64,000 nucleotides of DNA from positions 44,307,561 to 44,371,560 of the forward strand of contig NC_088775.1 of the NCBI RefSeq assembly GCF_954871325.1. Reading direction: 5' to 3'. Of this stretch, positions 36,283 through 48,866 are shown one piece after another; the first letter of the stretch is position 1; the number at the start of each line of letters is the position of its first letter. Made by a program: the position numbers and the translations under genes. Under the pieces are notes generated by a model. It made no database searches. It saw only the letters and a program-made list of their open reading frames with translations, and had not been told where the DNA came from. Source of the DNA: Gordionus sp. m RMFG-2023 (Eukaryota; Nematomorpha; Gordioida; Chordodea; Parachordodidae).

Positions 36283-37994
36283 ACAAGAAGCGTCTGTAGC
36301 TAGTCTGTTGTGTGCATGCATCTCCTAGGTTCGATTTAGAAAGAGGTTTTTTTTAAGCCAACTAGTCGGTCTCTACCTAGGAAGGATGATATATAGAATA
36401 TCGGAAGCGAACGCATGGCTCCGTCTCTTAAATATATATCGTAATTAGGGCCCACGACTATCCAGGACCATAACGCGCTTTAAAGGGATAACTAAAAAAT
36501 TAGGGTTTTGAGTTAGAAATGATAATAAGGTATTATCAGCTTTTAACCAATATAAAGGGCTCTTACACCCGCGCGTTTTGTGTTATTCATAATATAATTA
36601 TGAGTTCGTTTTTTTAGCTTTATAAGAGTATACATGTATAATCTAGGTATCAATCGATTACTAATCAAAATATCTCCAACTTGAGGTTTCCCCTTAGTGG
36701 GCGAGTCTAGGCCTGTGGTTCAGGAATATTTTTATCAGCAAAAAACATCGATATGGATAACAAACAAAAGCTAATTTGACGGAAATTATTCACTCTGAGT
36801 CTTAATTAGTTGGGCTTGGTCTAAGGGAAAGAGAGGGTGGGCGAATGTAAAAAAATAATAATTTGATATGGGTATCAAACAAAAGGTAATTAATTTTGAT
36901 TGTAAATTAGTACTAAGAGGGAACAGGTTTATGTAAATTTGGGCATTGCTACTTCGCCTCCAATTAGTAAGCGTAGATGAGTAAATAGAATCATTAAATT
37001 GCAAGCATGGTTCAAATTTTATTAAAATTTGCTAAAAATGCAGAATAAATATTATCTTATAATAAACATTAAGTATAATATAGAAAAAATATGTTAAGTC
37101 CGACTCCAACAACAACCCGTTTTTCAAGCATAAAGTCATTTTAATTGTTTCTAACTCCACAGATATATTTTTTTATATTGTTTTTAGTGAAAATAACCGC
37201 TGGAGCTGGAGATCTTTGATTGTATAATATATCGGTCGTTTTAGATAACATGGGAAAATCCAGCTGGGATTTCTATAACAGACTTTTATTTGAAGTAATT
37301 CATTAAAATATGTTTCATCTCACATAATGAATGAATATTCTGTTTGAACATTTTATTCATAGAAAGGCTAATGTTTGATCAGTGTTAAATTATACTTGAT
37401 TTTTATACATTATACATTTCTTTAAATTTTTCTAATAATGTTGGTATTGATATTATACAAGATGTTGAAAGAATTCTTATATTAACCTGTGATTATAACT
37501 GTTCAATATTTGTTAAATTACAACAATTTTATATTTTTTTCTATTGCGCTGATGGCGTCCATAACATTGTTGTCAAAGGTAGTTTTCGGTAAGATTTTAT
37601 TTTTTTTAAGAAAATCATTGACTGCCATTCTTGTCAGAGATAATGAAAATAGTTTAAAAAACGTAGAATATTTCATCTATATTAATCTTCCAAATAAGTT
37701 GGGCCTTTTGGTTCAACCCGGATAATTAAAAACACAAATTTTGATTCAGTTTGATAGTTCTTATTGATAATAGTTAAAAATAAATACTTTGATTTTTTGA
37801 TCTTTGGGATAGATTTTTTAAATATAATAATTTAAAAAAAATGATTATCTATCATAATATTAAAACAGTATATTATTAAAATACTATAAAATTAAAATAC
37901 GATTTGTTCACAAAAAGGATCCAAAATTATATCTAAAGATTTCTATTTAAATTCCTTGATGAATATATAAAAAACTTAAAATAAAATTAAATTA
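36283..37994. other. dispersed repeat copy B, then no gene seen
   Basis: At 36660-36920 TTAGTGGGCGAGTCTAGG and two TTGATATGGGTATCAAACAAA-like phrases repeat sequence from 1-420. Around 36300-36350 a degenerate B-box-like AGGTTCGATTTAG occurs, too weak to call. The frame at 37489-37725 is hydrophobic and unrecognised. Nothing else stands out. Confidence 0.4.
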
Positions 37995-38603
37995 CAGTGA
38001 AAATATAATGAGAATGGGTATATAATGTTTAAACAAAATTGTTTATTTATAAAATATATTTTACGTTAAAAAAAATCAATTTAAAAAAAATTTTAAATTT
38101 ATTAAATTTTTTAAACTCTTAATATCTTTTGTAAGAACTTTTTTGGGATTTTATGAATAAAAAATCTTTCATGAAATTTTAAATATTAAAATTTTTTAGG
38201 ATTTTTTTCTTTAAATTTAAATCAATTTATTTCGATAGAAATTGACATAAAAAAATTATATATATAATCAAAATATAAAATTATTCCATATGTTGTGGAG
38301 TTCGAAGTTGATATATTTTTAGAATATAAAACAGTAAAAATAATTAATTATAAGGGATTACCTAATTAATCGGATCTCCGCGATAACCCATCTCCAGATA
38401 CTGTTGCCTATGATTGCAAAAGTTCGAGAATCATATGGTATGAATCAACGAAAGAGATCAATAATATTGGTAATAATTTCATCTCGTGAATTAGGTCGAA
38501 GAGTGATTACCCGAAATTTATTTTTGAATATATCAAAAAAATTTCTATGGGATTAAGCTGGGGTGAATATGGTACTAGGTATTCTATCCTCGTATCAGGT
38601 TAA

Positions 38604-41600
38604 TTCAGCAAAATTTTATCGTGAAGGAATTTTATAGCGAAGGTAATATCGCGAAACCAATTCTGCGACACATTTATAGCGAAGACAATAGCGCGAACTT
38701 ATTTCCGCTAAACCTTAACCGTAAATACTTTACGGTTAATATATTTTAGCAAAATTTTTATTGCGAACCCGTTATAGCAAAACCTTTATCGCGAATCCTT
38801 TATAGCAAATTTTCTGCGATATATTTGCGTGAAGTCATTATCGTGAGCGCATTACCGCGAAACAATAAATATATTGCGAATGCATTTATTTAAAGGAAAA
38901 TGACATATTCAATGTTAATTTACCCGCAAAAGTTAAATCATAAATGCTAAATGTTTCATGGATCTTTGATTACCTATTTTGTCTATTAAATAAACATGTA
39001 ACCTTTATCTGGTGTGGTAAAAATAAATTATGAATTTCTCCCTGGTCTCTTCTCATTCATGATTGTGAGTACATTGGGGATTTTTGGATCATATTTTTAC
39101 CCCGATGAATTTACCCATTCCCCTACACCCAACGTAAATTTTTTTTAATGCGCTTTATGCCATTAAAAGTAAATTTTAACAAATATTTGCTTAGAAAATT
39201 TACCAATCAAAATAAAAAATACTGAAAGCTTAGAATTTTTGCTGAGAGACTGGTTTTAAAAATCATAAAGTATTTTGCTAAGTAATTTTATTTTAATTTT
39301 CTCATAATTTTTTTATTACATTTTCCCATTAATGATTAATTTTAAAACTCAAAAAATCATGCTTATGCACTTAAAAATAAAAGAAAATAATTTCTGAGCG
39401 ATATATTATAATTTCTAAGAAATTAAATTTTGAGAAAATTAAAATTTTTACTTAGCAAAATCATCTTTAGGGAATTAAGTATAATTTAAGTAGTTTTGAT
39501 TTTGAGTAATTAAAGGAAAAAAATAATTTATGCTGTAGCATTAACCTAGATGTCTTGTAATTAAGCGTTACATATTGGTTTAAGCTTCAGAATTAGTGCC
39601 TGCCAAAGGCTACGTCTTAATATTAGATTCATGTTCCCATAAAATTTTTTTAACTAATATTTTATATCTAAGTAAACATAAAATATAAAAAATATCTATA
39701 AAGATCGTAAATCATAAGATTCAAAATATTTTTAATTAGGGAAATTCTTTATTTCACTTATATAATTTATTTTTAAATCCATTCAAAATTCGATAGAAGT
39801 CTAATAGCTTATAACTCTATTTTGGTAATGACTGGTAAAACTGATTGATGAATTTATAAATGTTTAGTACTTCAGACAATAAATAATAACGCAACCCAGG
39901 TGTTATAATTGGGGTCATTTTGTTTTATATATTTTTAAAACTTTATTATGTTTTTTTTACACGTAATAATATGGATGTGTAACAACGGCGTACGTATTTG
40001 ACTTTGAATTCAGGCGCATAACCAATGGGGGAGAAAGGGGGAAATCCCCCCCCCCCCATCGTAAATTTGATTATTTTCATAAATATCATTTTAAGCTAAT
40101 AAAAATTTTACCCTCCACCCCCTTCCCCCCCTCAATCAAAATTTTACAAATATTTGAATATCAAATTTCCAACATAAAACTTATTTTTTATATATAAATT
40201 TTATTAAATTTATTTGTGAGTACATTAACATTATTCAAAAATATTAATAAAATAGAAAAATTTTAAGTCAAAGAGATTGAAATCAAATGGTAATTTATTT
40301 TATTATTAATCTATAATTTTTTAAATATTTTATTTTTACTTCGATTTTGTAGAACAGAAGAAATAGAAATACAAAAGTTAAATAAGGCTGAGCATGAAAA
40401 AAAGTAATGTGTCGCCAGAAGCGATATCATTATTGAATTCAATTGATCAATCAGAGTTTATCATTGCTGCTAGTTGCATCAATAAATTATTTTCCTATAG
40501 CTCCCTACTTTGTATACAAATTTAGAATTGGTTCAGGTTATTGATTTGGAGGAAAATATATATGAATAGGTAAATACAGTAAGAATGAATGTAGATGAAT
40601 ATTTTCATATTGATTATATAGACGTAGAATCGAAGGCTAAATTTTATGATATAACACTAATTAAAACTCGTCTAGCAACTAGGCAATTATTGAGATGTAA
40701 AATAAATATTGGCTCAACTGAAGAATATTATAAAATATCCATTTTCATCGCATTCTTAGATACTTTTTTATCGCAAATAAAAGTACGGTTTTTAGATAAA
40801 AAACAAGTCTTTAGCAATCTTCAAGTTTTATTACCCAAAGATCCTTCTTCGTTTTCTAATGCCACTATTGGTAAAATTAAATATTTAGCAAAATTTTTTA
40901 TGATATTGATACTTAAATAAATTTAATCAGTGAATTCGAATTGTTGTATAAATATTTACTACTTTTAGCTATTTTACCTGAGCATGCTATTGATGAACTC
41001 GGTGTAAAGAAACCTTGGCACAAATTCCTAATATTTTGAAGTTGTTTTATATTTTACCATGTTTACCTATTATAACATGTACGAATGAAAGGACTTTCCA
41101 ACTTAAGAAGGTTGAAAACATATTTATGAAGTACTACTTCCGAATCTCCTAAATGGGTTAGCTCTGTTAAATATCCACAGAGATTTGTTTCCTACGACAA
41201 ACAAAATTTTTGATGAATTGGCAACATTCCCACTAAAATTAAAAATCACATTATAAATATAGTATTTAATAAAAAAATTTGTGTAATATTGTATTTGATA
41301 AGAAGTTTAAAAAAACTTGTTTTTTAAATTATTTTCTATATTTTATACACACTACTATTAGTATTTTCAATAAAAAAATTATATTATACTTATATTGTAT
41401 GAGAATTTAAGCTGAGGCTAGTTTTTAAAGCAAAATTTATAAAAAAAATGACATTAAACTTTATTTCAACTTTACATTTAAAAAACTTTATTAAATATAA
41501 TATACCTAACTAAAAATAATAAAAAATAGGCTTCTAATATCCATTAGCACGAATTAGTAAATAATAGTTACAAATAGAAATATAATTATTATTAAATTAT

Positions 41601-42598
41601 GAATAATTTAATGGAATAGCTAAAACATAAGACCTTGCCGAAGGCCAGATAAGGAGGGTCTGGGGGCGAAGCCCCCAAAAATTTCCCCCCCCCCTTTATA
41701 AGAAAATCCTGGATACGCCACTGTTTGAATTATATAATTTGTAAGACTCAGGATGAGTTCTATTCATTTTATTTTGGAGAATTATTTATTTTATTGTAGG
41801 ATATAAAAAGCCGATTTTGGGGTAATATTGGATTATTTTTACGATTTCATATTTATTTTACCAATAAAATTATTTGACATTTTGTGATTTTGGCAAATAA
41901 TTAGCTTTAACAGCTATTCTAGAGGAACAACCACCACGAATACCAGATATCAATTTCGTCAATAAGTTTGTAGGTCTAATGAACTCAATGATGAATATAT
42001 TAATAGAACCTGAGTTCCTTGTGCGCGCTTATAAAATAAGACTTCGAGGAAAAGCATAGAGCAGGATAGCAAAATAATGTTATTCCAATAATCAAATTTA
42101 TAACCAAATAGTTCATTAATCACTATATAAATTTATTAAGGCCTAAAGAATATTAAAAACTATCATTAATTCAATCTTGTACCTATTTTTTCAAAAATAT
42201 TTTCATAAAAATAAATGTTTCAAAATAAAATAATCATTAACATTATCGCCATATTGACCTCATGATATTAAATTAAATTGCTATAATATCTTCGCGAAAT
42301 AGTTTTCGCTATTTTGTCTTCGCGATAATGATTTGATATAAAGTTTTCGCTATTATGTCTTCGCGATAATGATTTGATATAAAGTTTTCGCTATTTTTTT
42401 CGCGATAATGATTTGATATAAAATTTTCGCGATTATTGAATCGCCATAAAAGTTTCGCTGTAATGTATTCGCTTTAAATGTTTCGCTATAAAAAATTCGC
42501 GATATTGTCTTCGCGGAATAGTATTCGCTAATATAAATTCGTAATAAAAGTTTTGCTATAAAATGCATTAGAATACTTTCGCGAAAATTTTCTCTGAA
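38604..42598. mobile_element. 4-kb element with GCGAA-rich ends inside the mariner
   Basis: The ends TTCAGCAAAATTTT and the inverse of TTCAGAGAAAATTTT are preceded and followed by TAA, a possible 3-bp duplication. Some 280 bp at the left (38604-38890) and 310 bp at the right (42290-42598) are packed with GCGAA / TTCGC motifs, in the same sense on the left and complementary on the right. A 3-bp TAA would fit PIF/Harbinger, but no transposase is recognised inside. A hAT (40011-41723) is nested within it. Confidence 0.55.
40011..41723 (+). mobile_element. nested hAT transposon (TSD TTTGAATT)
   Basis: Perfect 8-bp duplications TTTGAATT (40003-40010 and 41724-41731) enclose ends CAGGCGCATAACCA and the inverse of CAGTGGCGTATCCAGG. 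A plus-strand transposase fragment is open at 40585-40920 (VESKAKFYDITLIKTRLATR; FLDTFLSQIKVRF). It continues in broken frames through ILPEHAIDELGVKKPWHKF near 40970 to the dimerisation motif CTNERTFQLKKVENIFMK near 41070-41130. It is of the ZMYM/THAP-type hAT group. The right end carries the GCCGAAGGCC and GGGGGCGAAGCCCCC hairpins. Not functional. Confidence 0.85.
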
Positions 42599-43045
42599 TA
42601 AACATAGAATCATTGATCCAATCTTTGTAGGCATTTATTAAATGTTTATGAATAGATGCATTATTCATTACAATAATTATATCAAGTGGAAAAATTTCAA
42701 TAAGCTTTCGCATATAATAATACACCAGCTCCCTCTATAATTTTATAATGATCATTTGTTGTTTTTCCGGTAGAGTCAACATTTTACTAACTATGTCTAT
42801 TTTTTTCTTTATTCCAATATTTGTATATTTTTCTGGGTCTTGAAATAATAGACGAGGATTGAGAGTTTAGATTTAAGTTAGAATTGATAGAATTTGTTAA
42901 TATATTATTTATAGTAATATATGAAAAGTCAAATTAGGAAGTTAATTAAAAATCTTTTTTATTTCACGTAAAATATATTTTATAAATAAAAAATAGATTT
43001 TTGTATAAACATTATATACCCTTTCTATTTTTCATTATATCCTTT

Positions 43046-43729
43046 AATCGAATAATAAGTGCTTTGTATCATTTTTTTTGTTTTTAATTAATATACTACA
43101 TATTTTTCATTATAGTTAATAAAGATTTTTTATTAGATTCAGAAATGGATTTGGCCAGGATAATGGTAATGCCAATAAATAAAAATCTAACTTAGAATTT
43201 TATCCTCTCGCCAATTATTTACAAACCATGAATGCTAGCTTATTTACATTTAAGGTACTAAAACTCAAGTGAGAGAATTATTATATATAATAAGATATTC
43301 GATAAAATAATTCAAGTTATAATTATATACATAGTTAAATGCGAAAATTTAAAAGCCGTTTGTAGTTTAGAAAAAAATGAATACTTTTGTAAATATTTTT
43401 TCTTACCTAATAATAATAACTACATTTTGAAAATGGGACCCCCTATATAAAATATAGGTTGCCTTATATGGGGGGGGGGGGCTTATTATTGTTTTTTATT
43501 TTATTTATTTTTAATGTTATTGTATTTTTTTTGCCATAATTACCATTGGCTATCTTTTATTTATTTATCTGTCATATCATTGTTTTTTATTTATTTTTTT
43601 TTTAATATTTTTTTGTTGAATGACATTTTTATTATAGAAAATAATTTAGCCATTTTTTTGTAAGATAAATAAAAATGAGATATTCAATAAAGAGTAGGGC
43701 AAATGGGCTTTATTTTATTTTTTTATGTT
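43046..43729. other. no gene seen
   Basis: T-rich, with a run of 13 G near 43470 and ATTTATTTATTTTTAATGTT-like simple sequence. The left edge of the Merlin-like element may lie here. Confidence 0.4.
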
Positions 43730-44945
43730 ATTTTTTTAAGATATTTTAAAAAAGTATTTTCTTCAAATTTTTATTTAAGATATTTAAAAAAGTTTTTTGT
43801 ACAAATTTTTATTTAAGATATTTTAAAAAAGTATTTTCTACAAATTTTGATATTTTAAAAAAGTTTTTTATACAAATTTTTATTTAAGATATTTTAAAAA
43901 AGTTTTTTCTATAAAATGTTGTATTAGGGGTAAAATATAGCAATTCTTAATTCGCAGCGTTTATATATGGGGGAGGGAGGTAGAAGAATTTTGCCTACAA
44001 ATTAAATTTTTTATTTAAGATATTTTAAAATAGTTTTTTCCACAAAATTTTTGGTAGGTGAAATTTGCATTTTAAATTTTTTTTGGTGATAATACTATAA
44101 TTAGAGGAAGATCCCATAAATAAAAAAATATTTAGAGTAAGACTACTAAATGCTAACAAAGTTTTTAAAGGGAGTATAGGGGTAAGGTAAATTTTTGATA
44201 GATGAAACTTTGCATTTTAAATTTTTTTTGGTTATAATACTATAATTAAAGGAAGATCCCATAAATAAAAAAATTTAGGCAACTTTAGGAAATAACATTT
44301 TTCTGGAAATAAAAAATAATCTAAAATTTTGTATTAGGGGTAAAATAGACCCCTCCTTTGAAGTTTAAGTGATTTTTTTAACCTTTGTAGTGAAGCGTTG
44401 AATCGAAATATAGTATTAAATGACGCAATTAAACAGAGTATTAAATTTTATACACGAAATATAGTAATAAATGACGCAATTTTATTCATTAAATTGAAAT
44501 ATATACAATCAGTAATAAAATGAATAAAAATATCAAAACGATTTAATAATCGATATTTTCGAAAATATCAATATTCAAGAAGATATTCATGAATATTATC
44601 TCGATCCCCATGTCTTTTATAGTTTGCTTTTAGATCCCACCACAGCCTTTCGCCTTTTTGGGTGTGGATCGATCTGTCATTTGGATCAACAAAATCTTGC
44701 GAATGATTGACCCGATAGTGGAAATAATTTGTTTGTTCTAACCGATTATATCTAAAATAAATTTATTTAATTTATTACCACTAAATAAAAAGTTTAATTT
44801 GTAGGCAAAATTCTCCTTCCCCCTTCTCCTCCATATATAAAAGAATTCCTATATTTAACCCCTAATACAAAATTTTGTAGAAAAAACTTATTTAAAATAT
44901 CTTAAATAAAAATTTATAGAAAAAACTATTTAATATATCATTTAT
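43730..44945 (-). mobile_element. Merlin/IS1595-like element with long inverted arms
   Basis: The minus strand at about 44770-44545 encodes VNHSQDFVDPNDRSIHTQKG followed by ERLWWDLKANYKRHG. This is the conserved NHS.NFVDP...IE..W...K block of IS1595/Merlin (ISXO2-like) transposases. On either side lie inverted arms (about 43860-44050 and 44795-44940) built of TTTTTATTTAAGATATTTTA units followed by TTGTATTAGGGGTAAAATAT and a G-rich TATATGGGGGAGGGAGG. A further internal duplication is at 44045-44140 / 44190-44280. Only the end of the transposase is recognised, and it has lost the N-terminal half. Exact termini and duplication not found. Confidence 0.65.
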
Positions 44946-45084
44946 AATCAAACCAAATAGTATTATATTTTATATTAATATCTTATATATTTAATCTCCA
45001 TAATCATAACACGATCGTTTTCGTATCTCCCTAATGTATTTTAAATTTAAGGAGACTATATAGTGTAATGTTAATTTTTTGCTC

Positions 45085-45160
45085 TCTACGAGAATCGAAG
45101 TCGACCTCCCGTTTCAAAGGCATATGCTTTACCGCATGCACCAACTTGAATATAAATAAA
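45085..45160 (-). repeat. degenerate tRNA-like sequence
   Basis: On the minus strand TTGGTGCATGCGG fits an A box and CTTCGATTCTC a weak B box, with CTTTGAA between them. No acceptor stem forms. A second copy of the first 15 nt (CATGCACCAACTTGAATATA on the plus strand) follows at 45198. Probably a tRNA-derived repeat remnant. Confidence 0.35.
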
Positions 45161-45239
45161 TTTAAAATATTAATTATATATATATTAAAGTTTCACGCAT
45201 GCACCAACTTGAATATAATTAAATTTAAAATATTAATTA

Positions 45240-45650
45240 TATAGATGTTGAAGGGTAATTATTTAGTTTGTGTGTATGGTATTAAAAATATTTTATTAAT
45301 AAATTTTATATAAATATTAAAATTTAAGAGTAAAAGAGGTAAAATTGTTGCAATGTATACTGTGAGCATGTATTAGAAATATCAAAATTTAAAAATGTGA
45401 TGGAAATCATATTGAATAAAATTTAAAATAGAGGTGCTTTAAGATTTTTGAATTTTAAATATGGGTTATAGATTGATCTGAAATTTTTTTTGCAGACATA
45501 GCCAGGCCTGATATAAAAACCATGGGTTGAAGGGTAATTATTTAGTTTGTGTGTATGGTATTAAATATACTTTATTAATTAATTAATTTTATATAAATAT
45601 TAAAATTTAAGAGTAAAAAAGGTAAAATTGTTGCAATGTATACTGTGAGC
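45240..45650. repeat. direct duplication of about 290 bp
   Basis: TTGAAGGGTAATTATTTAGT through TGTATACTGTGAGCATGTAT begins at about 45247 and again at about 45530. The second copy is split by the hAT at 45651-47489 and resumes with CTGTGAGCATGTATTA at 47490. Confidence 0.7.
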
Positions 45651-47489
45651 TAGAGAACTGCAAAGTAATTTTTTCGCAACCCGAGCCCGACCCGAGCCCG
45701 AATTAAAAAAAAAAATTTTGTCCGAGCCCGACCCGAGCCCGAGCACACATTTTTTAGTCCAACCCGACACGAGCCCGACCCGAATAAAATTTTGCAATTT
45801 AAGTTTTAATATTATAATAACCAAAAAATAATTTATGTGTATTTATTCAGTTCAGCCACCTTAAATAAAAATTTATTTGACGGCCATAATCTATTCAAGA
45901 TATATATTAAGTTGCATTTTATTAAATTTGTAAAAAATATTATAAAACGATTAATATACAAGCGAATTTAAAAATTATAACGATTATATAATACAATAAG
46001 CATCATTTATGCGAATATAGAAATGATATAAAAGTTAATAAATATATAAAAAATATAATGAACATATTATATTATATTGACTTCATCAATATCATTATCA
46101 AAATTAACACAAAGTGAATAATTATGATATATAAATAAAGAGGCGTCCAGTTTATCTGGCTTAAAACGAGTCCTTCTCTCCTCAAAGGCCCTACCAGCAG
46201 CTGAAAACGCCCTTTCACTGCTAGCCGCCTAAAATAATTTAATAAGATCATATTTTATGTATAAATATCTAACCTGTTGTTATTGAATTATATACATAAA
46301 TAAATTTTCATATAATACAAATGACATAATTAAGTTTTTCTTTATTTTCATCATATATAAATGAAAATTTCTTCCATACATCGGATTTTCCATTAAGATT
46401 CTCCTTACTTCATACTCTTTTATCTTAATCTTTTCACCAATTTTTTTTAATTTTGCATCCATTGAGATATTTTTTTTAATATGGCTTTGTCTAAAATCTA
46501 AAAAAAATATTTAAAATGACTTTAATCAATTAGACTGAAATAAACAGAGTTGGGCAGTACTGCGAATACTTGTATCTAAAGATACATGATACAAGATCCC
46601 TTTATATCTTGTACTCAGTATATTTTGACATTTTTAATAAGAAACTGATATCTGTATCTAAGATCCTTAATTCTGAAAAGAATCTTTTTCATTTTCTTGA
46701 CAAAAGATACAGATTTTTTTTAATATTCATGTTTTAAATTTTACATATCACAGTATACATCTTATTTTCTTTGAGAATCTTGTATTAATTTCCTAATTTT
46801 TTTCTGCCATATTTTAAAATATTGACAACCAAAATTAGCTGGAAAATTTACAACTCATATTAAGGTAGATAGATAAAAAAATAATAATACCAAAACGAAA
46901 TAAGTAAAGATTATATTTTATATATAAATGTAACTTAGAATATAATTACCAATTTTATATAATATTTTTTAATTTCTAGGATGATTAATATTTATGGTAG
47001 TGAAATTTAAATTAGAAATAAGTTCCCCTGAATCAAATCCCAATCTTAAATTTTATATGGAAATTTTTTAAAACAAATGTTAAAAAAGACAATGTATAAT
47101 AGGCTAGATAAATAATAAATAATGAATAAAACTTATCTTTAGTACATAAAATATGTCTTATCTTGTAATTCACGGGAAACACACAATTTAGTGATAAAAT
47201 AGTTTGGTATCCGGTTGTTAGGTTTATAAAATAATAATTAATCATGACATGTTAATATGATTGTCATTTTAATCCTAAAATGTGATAAATATTAAATAAT
47301 ATGATTTTATAATTAATATTATAAATTATACTGACTATTTAAGATATTATTATTTATTGTCGGGTCGGGTTTTCGGGTCGGACAGCTTTTACAACCCGAC
47401 CCGAGCCCGAACCCGAGAAAAAATTTTTTTGATGTCCGAACATGACCCGAGGCTCGGGTCGGGCTACGGACAGCCCGTGCAGTTCTCTA
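45651..47489 (-). mobile_element. hAT transposon (TSD CTGTGAGC)
   Basis: The ends TAGAGAACTGCA are exact inverses inside perfect duplications CTGTGAGC (45643-45650 and 47490-47497). Both subterminal regions are arrays of CCCGAGCCCGACC. The minus strand near 46130-46230 reads AASSERAFSAAGRAFEERRT then FKPDKLDASLF, a clean hAT dimerisation domain. The rest of the transposase is reduced to fragments (for example 46462-46280). Not functional. Confidence 0.88.
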
Positions 47490-47579
47490 CTGTGAGCATG
47501 TATTAAGAAAGAAAATTTAAAAATGTGACAGATTTAATTCTTATAAAACCCTTACATCAGACCTATTTTTCTGGATCAA

Positions 47580-48640
47580 AATAAATTATTTGGGTTTTCC
47601 TGGGCTTGGGAATTATTTTTCACCATTAATATGGACTTGGACATAGCTTGAGAAACATTTTTCATAATTATTATAGTCTAAAATTCCTGTAAATTTTTTA
47701 ATTTTAAATATGGGCTAGAAATTGGCCTGAAAATTTCTTTTGAAAGGCCTGATGAAAAACCAAGGCCCATGCAACTTTCATATTATGATTGTATTTTTAA
47801 ATGCATTGTGACTTTTTATATATTTTATTTCAGTCCTCAACTATCAAAATTATTATGGTTTTTTGCGGGTTTGAGAAAACCAAGTGCGAGGACCTGGCTT
47901 GGGAATTTTTTTAATATTAGGCATAGGTGTAACATTTAACACAGAATATTTATATGGCCCTCAGGTAAAATCTAATTTAAATATATTTTTATTCAAAAAA
48001 ATAGTATTCACTTTTAGTCCTAATGGGTTGGCCTTGGTTGGGGTGAGCTGGGTTAAAATAGACTAAAAAATAGATATGGTTTTTAGAGATTTACCTATCT
48101 CCAGGCTTGGGAAAAAAATTTTAAATTACTATCGGTTGGCCAGGTTTGAGAAAATTTTTTATAAAATTATTATGGGTTGGGCTGGGCTTGGAAAATATTT
48201 TTATAAATTATATTAAGCTGGGCTTGGGGAAAATTTTTCAAAATTATTATGAGCTTGGATGCTTGAGAATTTTTTTATTATTAATTATAGGTCAGACATT
48301 GGCCCAAAACAAATTTTTTTGCAGGCCTAGGCTTGACCTGTTCAAAAAACCAATCTGAATTTTGATTGTATTTTTAAATTCATTATGAATATTTAAATAT
48401 TTTATTTCAGTTCTTAACTACCAAAATTATTATGATCTTTCATTGGGCTTGGAAAATTTTTCATAATTAATATGGCTTTGGACTTTGCCTGGGAATTTTT
48501 TTTAATATTAAATATTAGGTATAAGTAATCAGTAATATTTAACAAATAATATTGGTATTATCAAGTAAATGCTTTAAATTTATTTTTACTCAAACCATAG
48601 CACTTAGTTTTAATGGATTAAACCTGGCCTGAAGGGATGA
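47580..48640. repeat. divergent minisatellite-like region
   Basis: Loosely repeated phrases such as GGGCTTGGGAAAATTTTTCA and ATTATTATGGGCTGGGCTTG recur along about 1 kb. The motif style is that of hAT subterminal repeats. The open frames here (47884-48066; 48146-48358) are by-products of the repeat. Confidence 0.45.
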
Positions 48641-48715
48641 GTGGGTAAGAAGAATAAAAATTGGATATTATTTTCAAATAACAGGTAACATGCATAAAAA
48701 TAAGAAGAAAATTTT

Positions 48716-48749
48716 CATTCCCCGTCATTTTTGACGGGCTATCTACTAG
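48716..48749 (+). mobile_element. Helitron-type 3' end
   Basis: The hairpin CCCGT-ATTTTTG loop-ACGGG, spacer CTATCTA and terminal CTAG followed by T match the end at 10575-10607. The upstream AGAAGAAAATTTTCATTCCC also matches, so the two are copies of one family. Confidence 0.6.
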
Positions 48750-48866
48750 TAATATATAATAATAAACAAATAAATACATATATTAGTAATAAGGGAAAAA
48801 AACAAAAGAGGGGGGGGGGGGTCACAAAAAGTATTTAGGTTAAAACAAATCATCTTGTGGGATGAG

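Larger units (their letters stand above)
37995..43045 (-). mobile_element. Tc1/mariner element, interrupted
   Basis: Inverted similarity links 37995-38080 (CAGTGAAAATATAATGAG, TATATAATGTTTAAACAAA, AAATATATTTTACGT) with 42965-43045. The minus strand encodes the Tc1 block DIIIVMNNASIHKHLINAYK (42690-42620; the second catalytic Asp is replaced by Asn in VMNN, normally VMDN) and, beyond a 4-kb insertion, a C-terminal block near 38400-38590 (TPA-SHRNFFDIFKNKFR, normally SPQLNPIE). The transposase is therefore split and mutated. Confidence 0.7.

Noticed and set aside
42353-42634. Minus-strand frame of 93 residues
   Set aside because: It is the translation of the GCGAA/TTCGC terminal array of the 38604-42598 element (repeated AKxLYQIIIAK).
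47884-48358. Two open frames beginning MRGPGLG and MRKFFIK
   Set aside because: They arise from the GGGCTTGGGAAAATTTT minisatellite-like repeat and show only repeat-driven composition.
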